The position numbers and the translations under genes are program-made. A DNA stretch of 64,000 nt from positions 558,001 through 622,000 of the forward strand of contig JBDOQK010000002.1 in assembly GCA_040437565.1 (NCBI GenBank), written 5' to 3'. Within the stretch, counting starts at the first letter, position 1, and every line of letters starts with the position of its first letter. The notes under the pieces are model-generated. The model saw only the letters and a program-made list of their open reading frames with translations, had not been told where the DNA came from and did not search any database. The stretch is from Albugo candida (taxonomy: Eukaryota > Oomycota > Peronosporomycetes > Albuginales). This document shows, in pieces, positions 21,367 to 32,721 of this stretch.

Positions 21367-23763
21367 TCACCTCTCCTCTTCAATTGTTTCGGCCAAAGCA
21401 GGAGGACGATAAACACCATTTAAGAAGTCAAACTGTGATATGTCGCCATGCTTCTTTCTGTTTTCGTCACGTTCTAAACACTCTGCCAGCGGAAGGTACT
21501 TGGCCAGAGGTCCATATAAAATGGTCATGTAGTGATAGTATAGACATATAATCAGAATAAGCAGCAGGGCGCAGGCAAAATGTGCGGCCGCTTCTTTCAG
21601 TAGTAATAATCCCAGCATCGTGAGCTGTGAAATAACCATAGCAACAACCATGAATTTGAACAGACAGGGCCAATACGCCCCCATTGCAAACCATGACGAC
21701 TTGTACACATAGAGGGCATTGCGTCGATATACCAGATCAACTAAAGTGAAGAAGAGCGCAAACACTGTGCACGCATACGGAGCAATAGGGGCAAACGTGA
21801 GACTCACAAGCATCACCAAGAAACAATCTGCCAAAATTCGAGTTGGGTCAAAGGTCTCGAGATAATCGTAAGGAGCTAGACCGTATGAGGTCGCTTCTCT
21901 TCTGGCTTGTATGTGTTTGGAAACGCACATCTTGTAAAGCAAAGCTTTTGCCAACGGTACAACACGAAATAATTCCAAGGGTAGGCTTACTCCCATCAAT
22001 GTGAGTATATAGGAGCTGAAAAACTTGGACTGATGTGGTATGCTCCGTCCAAGCATCACGATTAATTCCGTCGGAGAGTTCAAAATATGTTCCATAGTGT
22101 CCAAAATAGTTCCCGCTACCACCGTGACGAAAAATATTTGAATTAGCTGGAAGTAAGCGAGTTTTGTGAACAGGGATGCTCGCACTTGTGTGTATGACGG
22201 ATGTCCCTCACGCTCTGATAGAAAAGCTAGGATATAGGTCGCCAATGCGTTTAGTATCAACAGCGCTAATGGCGATAAGGCTGAGCATAGAGAATTCAAT
22301 GCGGGGTACTCACGTAACCATTTATCCAAAAGTGGTACCGCGTGACGCAGGCTGTCAACGGAAGCCAGGCTTGCAACAAGTGTGGTAGGAATTGTCCAGA
22401 ACAAAACAATGACTGCTGTGGTGCATGCAGATATTAGTTGCCATAATGCACGTGTCCGAAAACGCAACCCAATGCTGTCCCAATCCACATCGTCGATGCA
22501 TGGAGCAGCTAAAATTGACATGCGAGCAGGATGTTTTGATTGTACCGTCTGTTGTAATACATGGCATGCCGTCAATGACGTGAATGAGACAAATGCTGAT
22601 CGTCTCACAAGACACGCCGCTTCTCCATCACTCGATTGTTCGTCCCGTTGAATTGATCCATAGTCCGAATTTGATGGATGCGCGAGTTTTGCTGACCCTG
22701 GTGAAAATAGTGGGCACTTACGTTGCCCTTGATTATTCCTGTTGGCCAAGATGCCTTGATTACGATTATCATCAATTGAATCATTCTCTTCAATGTCTTC
22801 GAAAAGCTCTCTTGACGATCTTCCTTTTGGTTCTTTGACCATCTCCCGATGTTGTGAAATACGCGTTGAGCCTCTCTCTATGACTTGATTTACTGTTGCC
22901 AGTGAATGCTCATAGTATTCTATCGAGTCGACACGACAGCCACGAAAATTCTTGTATCCCAGCAGGAGACGCCACCAAGATCGTCCTTCTACGTGATGAG
23001 GTCTTCGTCCCGTTTTCTCGTATACAGCCAGAGCGTAATTCAATTTTTTTTGCAGCTGCTTCTTTTTTTCTATCCAATTTTCAATTAATTCACATTCCAC
23101 ATCAACTTGAACATCTTTTACTTCTCCAGGGAAGAATTGTTCCATGTATTGACGTAACCTCGTGTTGTTTCGCAAAGCTGGTGGGACATCATTAATAAGT
23201 ATCGAGTATTGCGGCGAGGCCATCGAAGAAAGAACTTGGTGACGTCGTTTGACATATTCTGTATATTCAATCCACAGCAAATACATCATATACCCACAGA
23301 ACACATAGGAAGCGACGACAGGGGCCCATAGACGTACATCATTCTTTGCGACATCGGTAAGCGTGATCGCGTACAAGCCGAGTATTCGCATTGAAGAAGT
23401 ATCTTTGTTTTTCATCTTTTCGCTGTAATAGATCGGAATTAGTGCCAAAGATGTTATAACAACTAGAAACAAGAATTTTCGGCCGACTTGTAAAAAACGG
23501 AAAAACGTGAGCGTATCCAAGCCACAATAAGCTAAGATTTCATCCTCCGTGAGCTCATACTGTCTTTTTATCCATCCGAAGCATCGATCCCGTCTCGTTT
23601 TGGTCTCCTCGCTAGCCTCTTTGTCATCTGCACGCAGTTGGAAGAAGCGTTTGTACGTGCGTACTCGATCATACAGCAATATACTGGCGATCAGGAGAAG
23701 GTAAGATGCCAAAAGAATCTCTGAGAATCCATGAGATGATTGGTATTGATTGTTCTCACTCAT
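21367..23763 (-). CDS. OSCA/TMEM63 (CSC1-like) mechanosensitive cation channel, copy 2
   Basis: Single-exon 798-aa paralogue of copy 1 on the same strand. Aligned landmarks are AYCGLDTLTFFRFLQVGR, QYSILINDVPPALRNNTRL, SAFVSFTSLTACHVLQQ, PCIDDVDWDSIGLRF, FFVTVVAGTILDTMEH, FDPTRILADCFLVMLVS and YKSSWFAMGAYWPCLFKFM. The cytosolic loop between the RRM-like strands differs in length and sequence, with a Glu/Asp-rich insert (FEDIEENDSIDDN). A tandem duplication followed by divergence is the simplest history. The start at 23763 is an ATG 98 bp from the divergent RPRD-like gene. Confidence 0.92.
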   Translation of the reverse strand: MSENNQYQSSHGFSEILLASYLLLIASILLYDRVRTYKRFFQLRADDKEASEETKTRRDRCFGWIKRQYELTEDEILAYCGLDTLTFFRFLQVGRKFLFLVVITSLALIPIYYSEKMKNKDTSSMRILGLYAITLTDVAKNDVRLWAPVVASYVFCGYMMYLLWIEYTEYVKRRHQVLSSMASPQYSILINDVPPALRNNTRLRQYMEQFFPGEVKDVQVDVECELIENWIEKKKQLQKKLNYALAVYEKTGRRPHHVEGRSWWRLLLGYKNFRGCRVDSIEYYEHSLATVNQVIERGSTRISQHREMVKEPKGRSSRELFEDIEENDSIDDNRNQGILANRNNQGQRKCPLFSPGSAKLAHPSNSDYGSIQRDEQSSDGEAACLVRRSAFVSFTSLTACHVLQQTVQSKHPARMSILAAPCIDDVDWDSIGLRFRTRALWQLISACTTAVIVLFWTIPTTLVASLASVDSLRHAVPLLDKWLREYPALNSLCSALSPLALLILNALATYILAFLSEREGHPSYTQVRASLFTKLAYFQLIQIFFVTVVAGTILDTMEHILNSPTELIVMLGRSIPHQSKFFSSYILTLMGVSLPLELFRVVPLAKALLYKMCVSKHIQARREATSYGLAPYDYLETFDPTRILADCFLVMLVSLTFAPIAPYACTVFALFFTLVDLVYRRNALYVYKSSWFAMGAYWPCLFKFMVVAMVISQLTMLGLLLLKEAAAHFACALLLILIICLYYHYMTILYGPLAKYLPLAECLERDENRKKHGDISQFDFLNGVYRPPALAETIEEER

Positions 23764-23861
23764 TTTGAATAAATAAATATCGAGGAGCTACATGTGCGAC
23801 GAGCCATTTGCTCTGATTGTGACAGAATTCAGACCAATAGTACCGTTTCTCGCTTAAACTT
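23764..23861. promoter_or_regulatory. Putative bidirectional promoter, OSCA copy 2 / RPRD-like
   Basis: 98 bp between divergent ATGs, AT-rich next to the OSCA side. No specific element is called. Confidence 0.35.
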
Positions 23862-25491
23862 ATGGAGCATTTTTTCGTGGAATTACGACAACTAGACGAG
23901 ACACAAGAGCGTGTAGAGGCTGTCAGTGATGTGATGCTTAAAATAAGTGGATACAGTCTCGATGAAAGTGAAGATGATCCATCCGACGATTTTGAAGCAA
24001 CAAAGGCCAACATTGAGACAATGGTCGAGGCATGGATGCATGAACTTCGCACCAGCGATATCAATCGAGAACGCATTGCGTTTCTGTACGTGGCGAATCA
24101 CGTCCTACACAAGGTCAAGGGAGAAGAAAAGGATGGTCAACACGAGATGGTGACTCAATTGGTCGAAGCGCTCCGTCAACATTTGAATGAAGCAGTTTCT
24201 TTGGTAAGTAATTCTCCAATGGATCGTCAGGTGGTTATACGTTTGCTGGAATTATGGCATCAGAAAGTATTTTTCAGTGAAAACGATATTTTTGAATTGT
24301 GGAAATGTACAGGGGAAGAAATTCCTGATTTTTTGCAAGCCATTGCTAAACGCTCCTCACAGGATTTACAGAACGATCCATCTGAACACCATCAACACGC
24401 AAAAACGTTTTCTACTGGTGTGGACCCGAATGAGAAGGAGAAAATACCCGAGCCAGAGCTACCGATGAAACTAAATGCGCATTCAGCCAACCCTGTACTG
24501 GACGCGATGAAGCAGATCGATTATCGGATATCGGCGATCAAATATTTGAATGAGAAGTTGAATAAAGAACACCAGTATTTATTACATCATGGGACCGCAC
24601 GATACAAGACACCAGAAGATTTTTTGAGTGATCGAACAACAACGTGTCGTCAAATGAAGGATAATATCGAAGATTGCCTTCGCTTGGTCCGAATTCGCAA
24701 TGTATAGAAAGTCTTATCATTATCTCAAATATGCCGATTCAGTCTTTTGGTACACTGTAGAAATTCATGAGTGAGCTTCCAAATTTGCAGAAACAGCTTC
24801 AAATAGCTGTGGAGAAGATCAAGAGCGAAGAGGTACGTGCTTGGTATGCTGGACAAAATCATCTGATTTGTTCATAGGTTAGTGCAAGTGCAAAGGTCGA
24901 AACCAAGCTAGAGGTGACACGCTGCTATATTTTCTCGTATGTGAACATTCCTTCAATTTGTATGCCAGCAATGTGATATGATTGATATCGGCCTCGCGGA
25001 TCTATCCGAGCTTCGCGAAAAGTATCCAGAAGATGTAAGGCGCAATCGTATGAACTTTTGTGAATTTGCTCAATATTTTACGTTGAATCACCATACAGTG
25101 GGCAAAACAGGCATACCAATCCTCCCAACGCCGAAAAAAAAGGGAAGAGGAACAACGACAAAAAGAAGAAGAAATTGCTCGATTGCAGCAGGAAGCAATA
25201 GCTGAATCTGTGGTGCACGCCCAGAACCTCGAATCAGATATGAATCAAACTCGTAATGATTTGACGGCTTTGTCAAAAGGAATTGGTGAAGCTCAAGCAG
25301 AGTCAGAAGCAAAGACTGAAGAGGCACATGAGATGGTTTGGCATCCGTAAGTACCACCAGTATCATCATTGAGACTACGCTTTCAGGTGTCGCTGATGAA
25401 TTTCTTCTTCTATGTGTTAAACAGAGTGCTCAAGGAGTTGGTTCCTTTGCAGAGCTTGAATTTAGAATGGGAAGACTGGCGTGATCACTAA
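23862..25491 (+). CDS. CID-domain protein, RPRD1/Rtt103-like RNA polymerase II CTD-binding factor
   Basis: Six exons (introns 24702-24760, 24833-24877, 24914-24968, 25035-25098, 25347-25424) give 442 aa in one frame. The N-terminal 140 residues fit a CID/RPR fold: short helices with RIAFLYVANHVLHKVKG (the LFYLANDVLQ helix of the family) and VVIRLLELWHQKVFF (RVLxIWxxRxVF). A CREPT-like helical region follows (LVRIRNKFMSELPNLQKQL, comparable to the RPRD SLPDLSxLP segment), then a strongly charged coiled coil (RRKKREEEQRQKEEE). RPRD proteins bind phosphorylated Pol II CTD and aid CTD dephosphorylation and termination. The CID call is good; assignment to RPRD rather than Rtt103 is less sure. Confidence 0.82.
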
Positions 25492-25864
25492 GCTTACAGA
25501 ATTCAGATCAAAAAGGAGCTGTTATGTAGCAAAGAGAAACATTCCTCTCGTCCGCGTTATGAAGAATTTTAGTTTCGCAACGCTTGGGTTAGTTGCCTTA
25601 CTGCCTTAAATCAGACCAGCGATTAGTGTGCAACTAATGAGCTTCTTGAATAAAAATGAATCAATCGAGTAGTCCAGTAATCAAACCTGATCTCAGCTGA
25701 CGCGCGCGATACCACGAGGCACTTACGCTGAAATATCCGGGCTTCAACACCGATAGAGCTCTTTTTCAGTATTTGCAGCTTCGTATATCAGATAAGCTTG
25801 TAAACTACGAATTCTATAGCCAGCTTGATACTGACCACAAGGTACTTTAATCGGATTCGACCCT

Positions 25865-27896
25865 ATGCATGAAGGTATCTGCGTCTCGGCGCCGGGAAAA
25901 GTATTGCTTACAGGTGGGTACGTCATACTATGGGAGAAGTATGGTGGACTTGTGCTCTCTTTAAGTGCTCGCTTCTATGCCACTATTGGTCGCTGCGTAA
26001 GTAAATGAATCCAATTTGGAAAGTGCATGCAACCCTCATAGATTACTCAAGCCTTTTAACAGCATTAGGACGAAAGAAACCATCGGAGACAGTGAGCGAC
26101 TTGTGGACTTACTCATAGAATGTCCGCAACTACATCAAACTATCCGTGCTTCAATGACCCTTGATAAACAAGAGAAGCTTCTGCTTGCGATTGCGTAGGC
26201 TGATACCCTTGCGTCTATACACGAAATGGTGATCATCGATTCTTTCGCTTAGTGCAGGATCAGACTCGAATGCATACGTGACAGAAACAATCCAACTTGC
26301 GTGCAACTGTGTCGCTGGGCTACTCTCCTTACCTGTATTTGTAAAGCGTTTGAGGGCGATCAACTCATCGAGTCAGGAAGTTCTTATCCGTTTGGAGGCA
26401 GATAACGATTTTTATTCACAAGTCTCAGGAGTACGTGTATCTCCCTTACTTCACTCAATGCTTTTTTTCGTCACGAAAGTGGCTACTTTAGCTTCGTGAA
26501 GCTCAATTACCATTTCTTCGCGAATCGTTGGTTTTGCTACCCCAAAAATGCTCACCGTCAGATATTCGTTATGTGCACCAGTTTTATTCACAATGATCCG
26601 TACTCAAACTCAATTTGATCTAGAGAAGTCCAGTGGTGGTGGTATCTCAAAAACAGGATTGGGCAGTTCAGCGGCTTTAGTCACCTCGCTTGTTGGCGCT
26701 CTCGTCACTTTTTTTATCCCAGAGTGGGAGAGCCTTGAAAGTAATCGCGAGGCTCTCGATATTGTTCACAACCTTGCGCAGCTATGTCACTCGGCAGTAC
26801 AACGAAAAGTAGGCGTTCAGCTATGAACGAATCCGTATAAAATACCTTTGTCGGCAGGTTGGAAGTGGATTTGATATCTCTGCTGCTTGTTATGGCTCGC
26901 AACGATACAAGCGCTTTCCTCCACATATATTGGAGAATATTTATTCACAAGATGATGCGAAGCCCCAATATCTAGCTTCCTGCGTCAAGAATCAATCTTT
27001 GTGGAAAACGGCACTTAGAGTGGTCTGCTTTCAGCACATTTGTACTTTTAATTATTCAGGTCTCTTATCTCTATCTTTACCATGCAGGAATCCTTTGCAT
27101 TGCCGCCTGGTTTTTGCTGCTTGATGGGCGATGTCGTCGGAGGGACGTCTACCGTGTCCATGGTACAACAGGTGCAGGCGTACATTAGTTTGTTTTGCTT
27201 GCTCTGAATCTTTTTATCATCACATGTGTATTACAGGTACTTGCATGGTCAAAAGAGAATGCCGAACTATCTGTACAGACTTTCACAATGATACACTCGC
27301 GAAACAAGAAGCTAGAAGACATGTTGATTCAACTTACCGAGCTTTTGAAGATGCATCCCGAGTTGGACTCCGAAAGGCAGAAGTTGGCGACTGTAGCATC
27401 AGAAATGGTACGAGTCATAAATCAAAATGCTGTACACTCAATGTTCACGACAACGATAGTGGCCCACAATCGACTCAGCACTTGGAAATTTTTTCTCCGA
27501 AACTCGCGAGTCATTCTTGCATATCCGCCAAGCACTCCGGTACGCATTACGAAAGACTCAGTACAATTTCACTGGATACGTTTATTGATCAGGCACTTGG
27601 GACAATTAACTGGAGCTCTAATTGAACCCCCGGAACAAACAGCCTTGATTGATGAGACGATGAAAGTACCCGGCGTTTTATTCGCAGGAGTTCCTGGGGG
27701 TCATTCTCATTTGTAGAATGATTTACATTACCGTACACTCACGTGTTTGTGATGACTAGCTGGCGGCTACGATGCCATTTTTGTCGTAGCGACGGACGAG
27801 TCTGTCCTGACGCATGTCGAGCAATTTTGGGAAGTCTGGTCTTCGAATCACTCATCAATGTGCGCTACCTATTTTGAATCAATTTTGAAGTGGTAA
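25865..27896 (+). CDS. ERG8: Phosphomevalonate kinase (GHMP kinase, mevalonate pathway)
   Basis: Eleven exons give 484 aa in a single frame. Introns: 25997-26051, 26195-26252, 26431-26491, 26568-26623, 26809-26857, 27020-27087, 27172-27236, 27408-27459, 27540-27592, 27700-27759. Family landmarks in order: VSAPGKVLLTGGYVIL near the N-terminus, DNDFYS, the GHMP ATP loop KTGLGSSAALVTSL, GSGFDISAACYGSQRYKRF, LMGDVVGGTSTVSM, LGQLTGALIEPPEQT and the C-terminal VPGAGGYDAI motif. It phosphorylates 5-phosphomevalonate to the diphosphate in isoprenoid and sterol-precursor synthesis. The junction between exons 1 and 2 uses a weak acceptor (CTCAAG) chosen because it alone keeps the frame. Confidence 0.9.
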
Positions 27897-28060
27897 TGAT
27901 AATTGCGATTGTAGTGTGTGCCCGCTGTTGTGTAAAGCGATGGACAAATTATCCATGGATCGTATTGGAGGTTTAACGTCGACGCGAATTTCCTCACTTA
28001 ATTGATCAAAAAGTCTAATAAATTAGGTTAATATAGATCAATTACCGTTAGTGATCTGTA

Positions 28061-29500
28061 ATGAATGGAAAGCGTCCATGGATCGAAGAAGCATCAGTTG
28101 GAGAGAATCTTGAGGGAGAAGAACTACAAAATCATCAACCAAGAGATGTTGAATCGCAAAGAGATTTGAATGCTGAAGGGCCAACAAAAAAAGGAAAGTC
28201 CGGTTCAATAAGTAATGATACTGTATCAAGTCATCCACAAGAACGAGAAGAAGTGGTGGATGAAGTAACAATTCAAGATTTATCCTACGCTACAGAATCT
28301 TGGCAAGGCTTTAAAAAAGTCAATGAAGACCGCTTCATAAATCAATCGAAGCACCTTCTCGGACCTGTATTTGGGATATTTGATGGACATGGTGGAACTT
28401 TCACGGCGGAGTATCTTGTTCGAAACTTGATGAGAACCGTACGTTCATGTTGGAAACAAAAAAACCGTTCAGTCCAGGCGTCGTTCGAAAATATCTATAG
28501 GACATCTTGTCTAGAACGTGATCGCAGCGAGCGACTCAAGGCACAAATGCTGAGTCTTGCAGAACAAATCCGAGAGATTGGGACTCTTGTAAGTCAATCT
28601 CATGGCGAAGAGCAAGGTATTGAACTCGATGTACTTCGAAAAGAGTTGCTTTCTACCACTGAAGCTGTACAACGTGAAATCGATCAAATCGATAGGGAAG
28701 AACATGAACGTATGGATCATTATCACAAATTGGCTGTGGAAAACGAGACAAGAATTTGTGACGCAATTCGTGAAGGATTCATCCGAACTGACAGTAATTT
28801 AATTCAGAGACAGGATCTGAGAGATGGATCAACCGCCCTGATCGTGTGGTTCGTTGGGTATGGTACCAAACGCCTCCGCTTCTTTGTAGCTAATGTGGGG
28901 GACTGTCGTGCCGTGTTATGTCGGTATGGAAAAGCAGTACCGCTCTCAATAGATCATAAGCCTGATCGACCAAGTGAGAAACAGCGTATAACACAATCTG
29001 GAGGGTTTGTGGGTCAAATAGCCGGTGTCGCTCGCGTCTATGCGGCTGCAGGGGCTGGATTGGCACTTGGAGCATCCAAAACAGCGATATATCTTTCTGT
29101 ATCGCGCTCATTTGGAGATGTTAAACTGAAATTCCCGTCACCGATCGTGTCTGCAGAACCAGAAATCGCTGTATTTGATGTCGAGGAGGAGGACTTATTT
29201 ATAGTTATTGCATGTGATGGCATTTGGGATGTAATGAGCAATGAAGAGGTTATCGAAATCGGCTTGAAGCTCTTCGGTGATCCCAAGGCCGCTGCCGATG
29301 CAATTGTCAAGCAGGCTTACCGAAAGAAAAGTCAGGACAATCTTACGGTCAGCATAATCGAATTCAAATCACGAGAGCCGCAAGCCGCCGCAGCTTTAGA
29401 AAAGCAATCGAGAAGTACAAACCCTCTGCACGCGACAACGGCTGCTGAAGGAAGCTCACCAATAAACAATAGCGACGAGATTGATATGTTCACAATTTGA
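28061..29500 (+). CDS. PP2C-type Ser/Thr phosphatase with a coiled-coil insertion
   Basis: Single exon, 479 aa. Metal-binding and catalytic motifs are present: NEDR (88-91), FGIFDGHGG (104-112), DGSTALIV, FFVANVGDCRAVL, SRSFGD, ACDGIWDV and DNLTV. Unlike standard PP2C, about 95-100 charged, helix-prone residues (roughly 130-228, containing QIREIGTLVSQSHGEEQ and REIDQIDREEHERMDHY) sit between the DGHGG motif and the helix before DGSTA. The N-terminal 65 residues are acidic and disordered. All metal-ligating Asp residues seem kept, so activity is expected. The insert may mediate dimerisation or localisation. The substrate is unknown. Confidence 0.9.
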   Translation: MNGKRPWIEEASVGENLEGEELQNHQPRDVESQRDLNAEGPTKKGKSGSISNDTVSSHPQEREEVVDEVTIQDLSYATESWQGFKKVNEDRFINQSKHLLGPVFGIFDGHGGTFTAEYLVRNLMRTVRSCWKQKNRSVQASFENIYRTSCLERDRSERLKAQMLSLAEQIREIGTLVSQSHGEEQGIELDVLRKELLSTTEAVQREIDQIDREEHERMDHYHKLAVENETRICDAIREGFIRTDSNLIQRQDLRDGSTALIVWFVGYGTKRLRFFVANVGDCRAVLCRYGKAVPLSIDHKPDRPSEKQRITQSGGFVGQIAGVARVYAAAGAGLALGASKTAIYLSVSRSFGDVKLKFPSPIVSAEPEIAVFDVEEEDLFIVIACDGIWDVMSNEEVIEIGLKLFGDPKAAADAIVKQAYRKKSQDNLTVSIIEFKSREPQAAAALEKQSRSTNPLHATTAAEGSSPINNSDEIDMFTI

Positions 29501-29537
29501 CAGTGTTAATCGGCCGTAATTATAGCCTGCTTCTGAA

Positions 29538-30398
29538 TTACACCTTGCTCAAGTATCTGCCGTCTTCTGTTGCCACTTTGACCTCGCTACCATTCTCAAT
29601 GAAGAGGGGAACTTTTACTTTAGCACCATTCTCCAGGACGGCGCGTTTCACGCTAAGTGCACAATCCGGTACATTTTTTGGTGTTGTTTCCTTCAATTGA
29701 TCTTAAGAACTCGGAGCTACTTTCATTCACCATTTCAGCACGTACTTTCACTCTTAGTACGACATAATCTGGCATCTTTGCCCAAAGTACATCCCCATCA
29801 ATAATCTGAACTGACAGTATCATTCCTTCTAGAAGAAATGCTAATTGACATTCTGTCAAAATAGCGGCGGAAATCTCAAGCTACGCCGGATGACTAATGT
29901 TTCAGGATATGATATTGCGTCGTGACTACTGGTTACCTGTTCAAACGACGTGGTATGCATCAAGACAAGTGTGTCACCAGAACGATATAGAAACTGGAAG
30001 TCTTGATCTCGTTCCAAAGGTGCTTTTGAAACAGTCTCTGCTGCTCGAAATCGTCGACTGATCTTGTTGCCGGACTTTATCTCCTTCAATTCACACTGCA
30101 GCAATTTAACTTAGAGGCCTTATCGATGAACTTGCATGCAGGTCAGTAGAGGGTTCTCATACTTGCACATATGCGACTCCTTTTCCCGGTTTAACGTGCT
30201 GACTCTTTCCAACGCGGTAATACTTACCTTCAACATCCAACGTCATACCCACTCGTATCTGGTTTCCTGCATGAAAATAATGTTACAGCAAAATTAAAAG
30301 TAGCGATATGTGTAATGCAAGCTACCATTGATATGAGCAAAACGCAAAAAAGACCTCTCTATCAGGGTATTTTTGAGTCGCCAAATGCTGCGAAGCAT
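29538..30398 (-). CDS. Elongation factor P-like protein, probably mitochondrial
   Basis: Five exons (introns 30267-30325, 30096-30162, 29881-29936, 29691-29730) give 212 aa. An N-terminal basic, Arg-rich stretch (MLRSIWRLKN...RSFLRF) looks like a mitochondrial presequence. The three EF-P beta-barrel domains follow. The tip loop HVKPGKGVAYVQ keeps the Lys of KPGKG. The central OB region has FQFLYRSGDTLVLMHTTSFEQ, and the C-terminal domain ends KVKVPLFIENGSEVKV...DGRYLSKV. EF-P relieves ribosome stalling on polyproline. The 40-nt intron at 29691-29730 is unusually short but restores the only sensible frame. Confidence 0.88.
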
Positions 30399-30459
30399 AC
30401 CAAATCGAATGGAATGTTTGATTGGTAGACAAAATTCTATTGAATTAATTATCAACTCT

Positions 30460-32655
30460 CATCGACGTTCGTATATAAGCATGTACGTTTCGGAGACTCC
30501 GATAAGCTGCGGCAATGTTTCTTGAACGTGTAAATCCTGGATTTCGTACCATTGTTCAGTAGCCTGGTGCATGAATTACCACTAAGTTAGTAATAGAACA
30601 ATTGCGCAGCATAACGAAAGTCTGACTCTGTTTTGGACATGAACACGGTAACTTCCTTCTGTTAGCGGATTGGTATTCAGATTTGTTGTTTTCCCTTTAT
30701 TTAATGGACTATCATGACAGATATTGGCCACCAAATTGTACCTACATAGGATACCGTCAAGTTAGAGCGAAGAAGAGCTGGGACATCTGCTTAATACTTG
30801 GTCGATGTGACTGTTGCTTCCTGAAGCTTTATCGAAAGCTCAGATCTCGTCTCCAAAGCCTGCAATTCGAATCCGTATGAGCAATATTTGACGCCTGAAA
30901 AGCTGACTTACATCGTGAGAGATTCTTTTCTGATCAAGTAGTTCTTTGATCTCGGCAACAGATCTAATCGCATCGCCGCATTGTTACAAAGTACGCAGAT
31001 ACGAAACAAGGTCAGCAATACTACTTATGGTTGAGCTGTTCCAATTTCGGATTTTCTGGATTCGTGATCAGATAATCACGAATTTCCAAATTCTTGACTG
31101 GGAAGTTGACGATTGTCGAATTTTTTTCCACAAAAAAATTGTTGCGTGTGAATCGCTTTACATGTAAGATTAGATATCGAGGATGAAGCCGGATATGGTA
31201 TGTCTTCTTGAGCCTTTGGAAGTTTTGCAACACGAACTAGAAGAGGTGCGTTGTCAGGTAAATACTCAGCAGAATTAGATCCTCACCGTTGTCTTTGATC
31301 CATTATATTTTTCGAGAACGGTGTACAGCGGGACCTAAAGGTCTATGCCTAAGAGTTGCAAAAAAGCAAAATAGTTTGAGAGCAAATCGTACTTGAGGAA
31401 TTACGTTTCCGCCTTGCGAATCCTTGAACAGGGGGGAAGTCGGAAGATCCAGCGATAAAAATCTGCATCGGAACAGCTATGAATACTGATACTCTTAACA
31501 ACACTGTACAAGAATACGCCTACAGAAATGGCGTTTCAGTTGTTTGTTTCCGAGGAGCACTTGGGTCCTTGCTGTGATCTTTCTCTTCCGCTTCAGCTGA
31601 CTGAGAAGTACTCTCGTTGATGGTTGTAACATCAACAAATCCTTGAAAACATTCCTGAATAATGCTTCTCTTGGTAGTTGTTCTCTTGCACAGTTCCTAT
31701 TAGTTGAGATAATTTGATTAAAAATCAAAAGATCTTAGCTGATACAATAACATGCCCGATGTAACTCATTCAGTAACCATGACATGAATTCAATGCACTC
31801 ATGTTGTTGTCCAATATGAAATCGTCTTTTGCTTCTGACGGAAACCTCTTGCACAAACTCATGTGGACTGATCTAGATCGAAAACACTCGAAATCGGCTA
31901 GTAAGTATTTTCCTCCCAAATACCGTGTTTTTAATATTGTATGGACTCCAAATTTTGCGTAGCAATTCTCCAAACCGCAATAAAAGTGGGGATTTGTGCG
32001 TAAAATCCGTGTTTGAGGAGAGTAGAAAGAAATCTCGAAGAGGTGGAATATGAGCAAGTGCATGTACCACAACACTGATGTAATCCGTTCTCTTGAGATT
32101 GTTAAGACCAATAAAACCTAATGTTGCGCAGTCAATAGTTAAATGATGATGAGGCAATTCCAATAATAAGACCTGGTAGATATGAGACGCCAAACGCATC
32201 TTGCGCCAGCACTCGATTTTGATCTAGAGTTTTGATCACGTCAGGCGTGAAAGTTGGACGCAAAGCGTCTTTGATTGATTTGAGAGACTGATCGACAACT
32301 TCATAATTATCTATTGCCAGAATCCAGCATTATTAGATAAAAAGGATACATTTGAGTGTAATAAAGAACCTGGGAGACAAAAAATTCGATCATTCTGTAA
32401 ATTTATGAAAACATGATGGCTTGCTTGAACGGAGTGAGTAAATGCATGTGTGCTTTTCCCTCTTCCTTTGAAATATTTTCCGCAAACTAAACACGCGTAT
32501 ACATTTTGATCCGATAACGTAATCGAGCAGATCTTCTCAAAATCAAAGTCGAGTAATTGTGTGTTGATTGTGTCCAGATATGGACATTTACGTCTTGTCT
32601 TTGCGCTCTCATTATCATTTTTTGGGTCTTCCAAGACCGTAGCATCACGCTTCAT
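30460..32655 (-). CDS. USP39: USP39/Sad1-like tri-snRNP spliceosome factor (inactive ubiquitin-protease fold)
   Basis: Multi-exon gene whose pieces match USP39/Sad1 throughout. The N-terminal zf-UBP has CPYLDTINTQLLDFDFEKIC and YACLVCGKYFKGRG. The USP core has GLNNLKRTDYISVVVHALAH, FGELLRKIWSP, ECFQGFVDV and YLILHVKRFTRNNFFVEKN. The last exon has WYEIQDLHVQETLPQ and stops at 30460. The position of the USP catalytic Cys is Asp (RTDY), as in USP39. The segment before WYEIQD reads HVQNRATEQ, so a catalytic His is not evident either. It should act structurally in U4/U6.U5 assembly and pre-mRNA splicing, not as a protease. Exact exon borders in the middle were not all resolved. Confidence 0.87.
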
Positions 32656-32721
32656 CGCTCGCGATAATCGTATGAAACATAAACGAGTTACTTATCCCCA
32701 CTAAGTAATTACCGAAGTTAA
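32656..32721. promoter_or_regulatory. Putative bidirectional promoter, USP39 / p24
   Basis: 66 bp separate the divergent ATGs. No specific motif is called. Confidence 0.35.
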
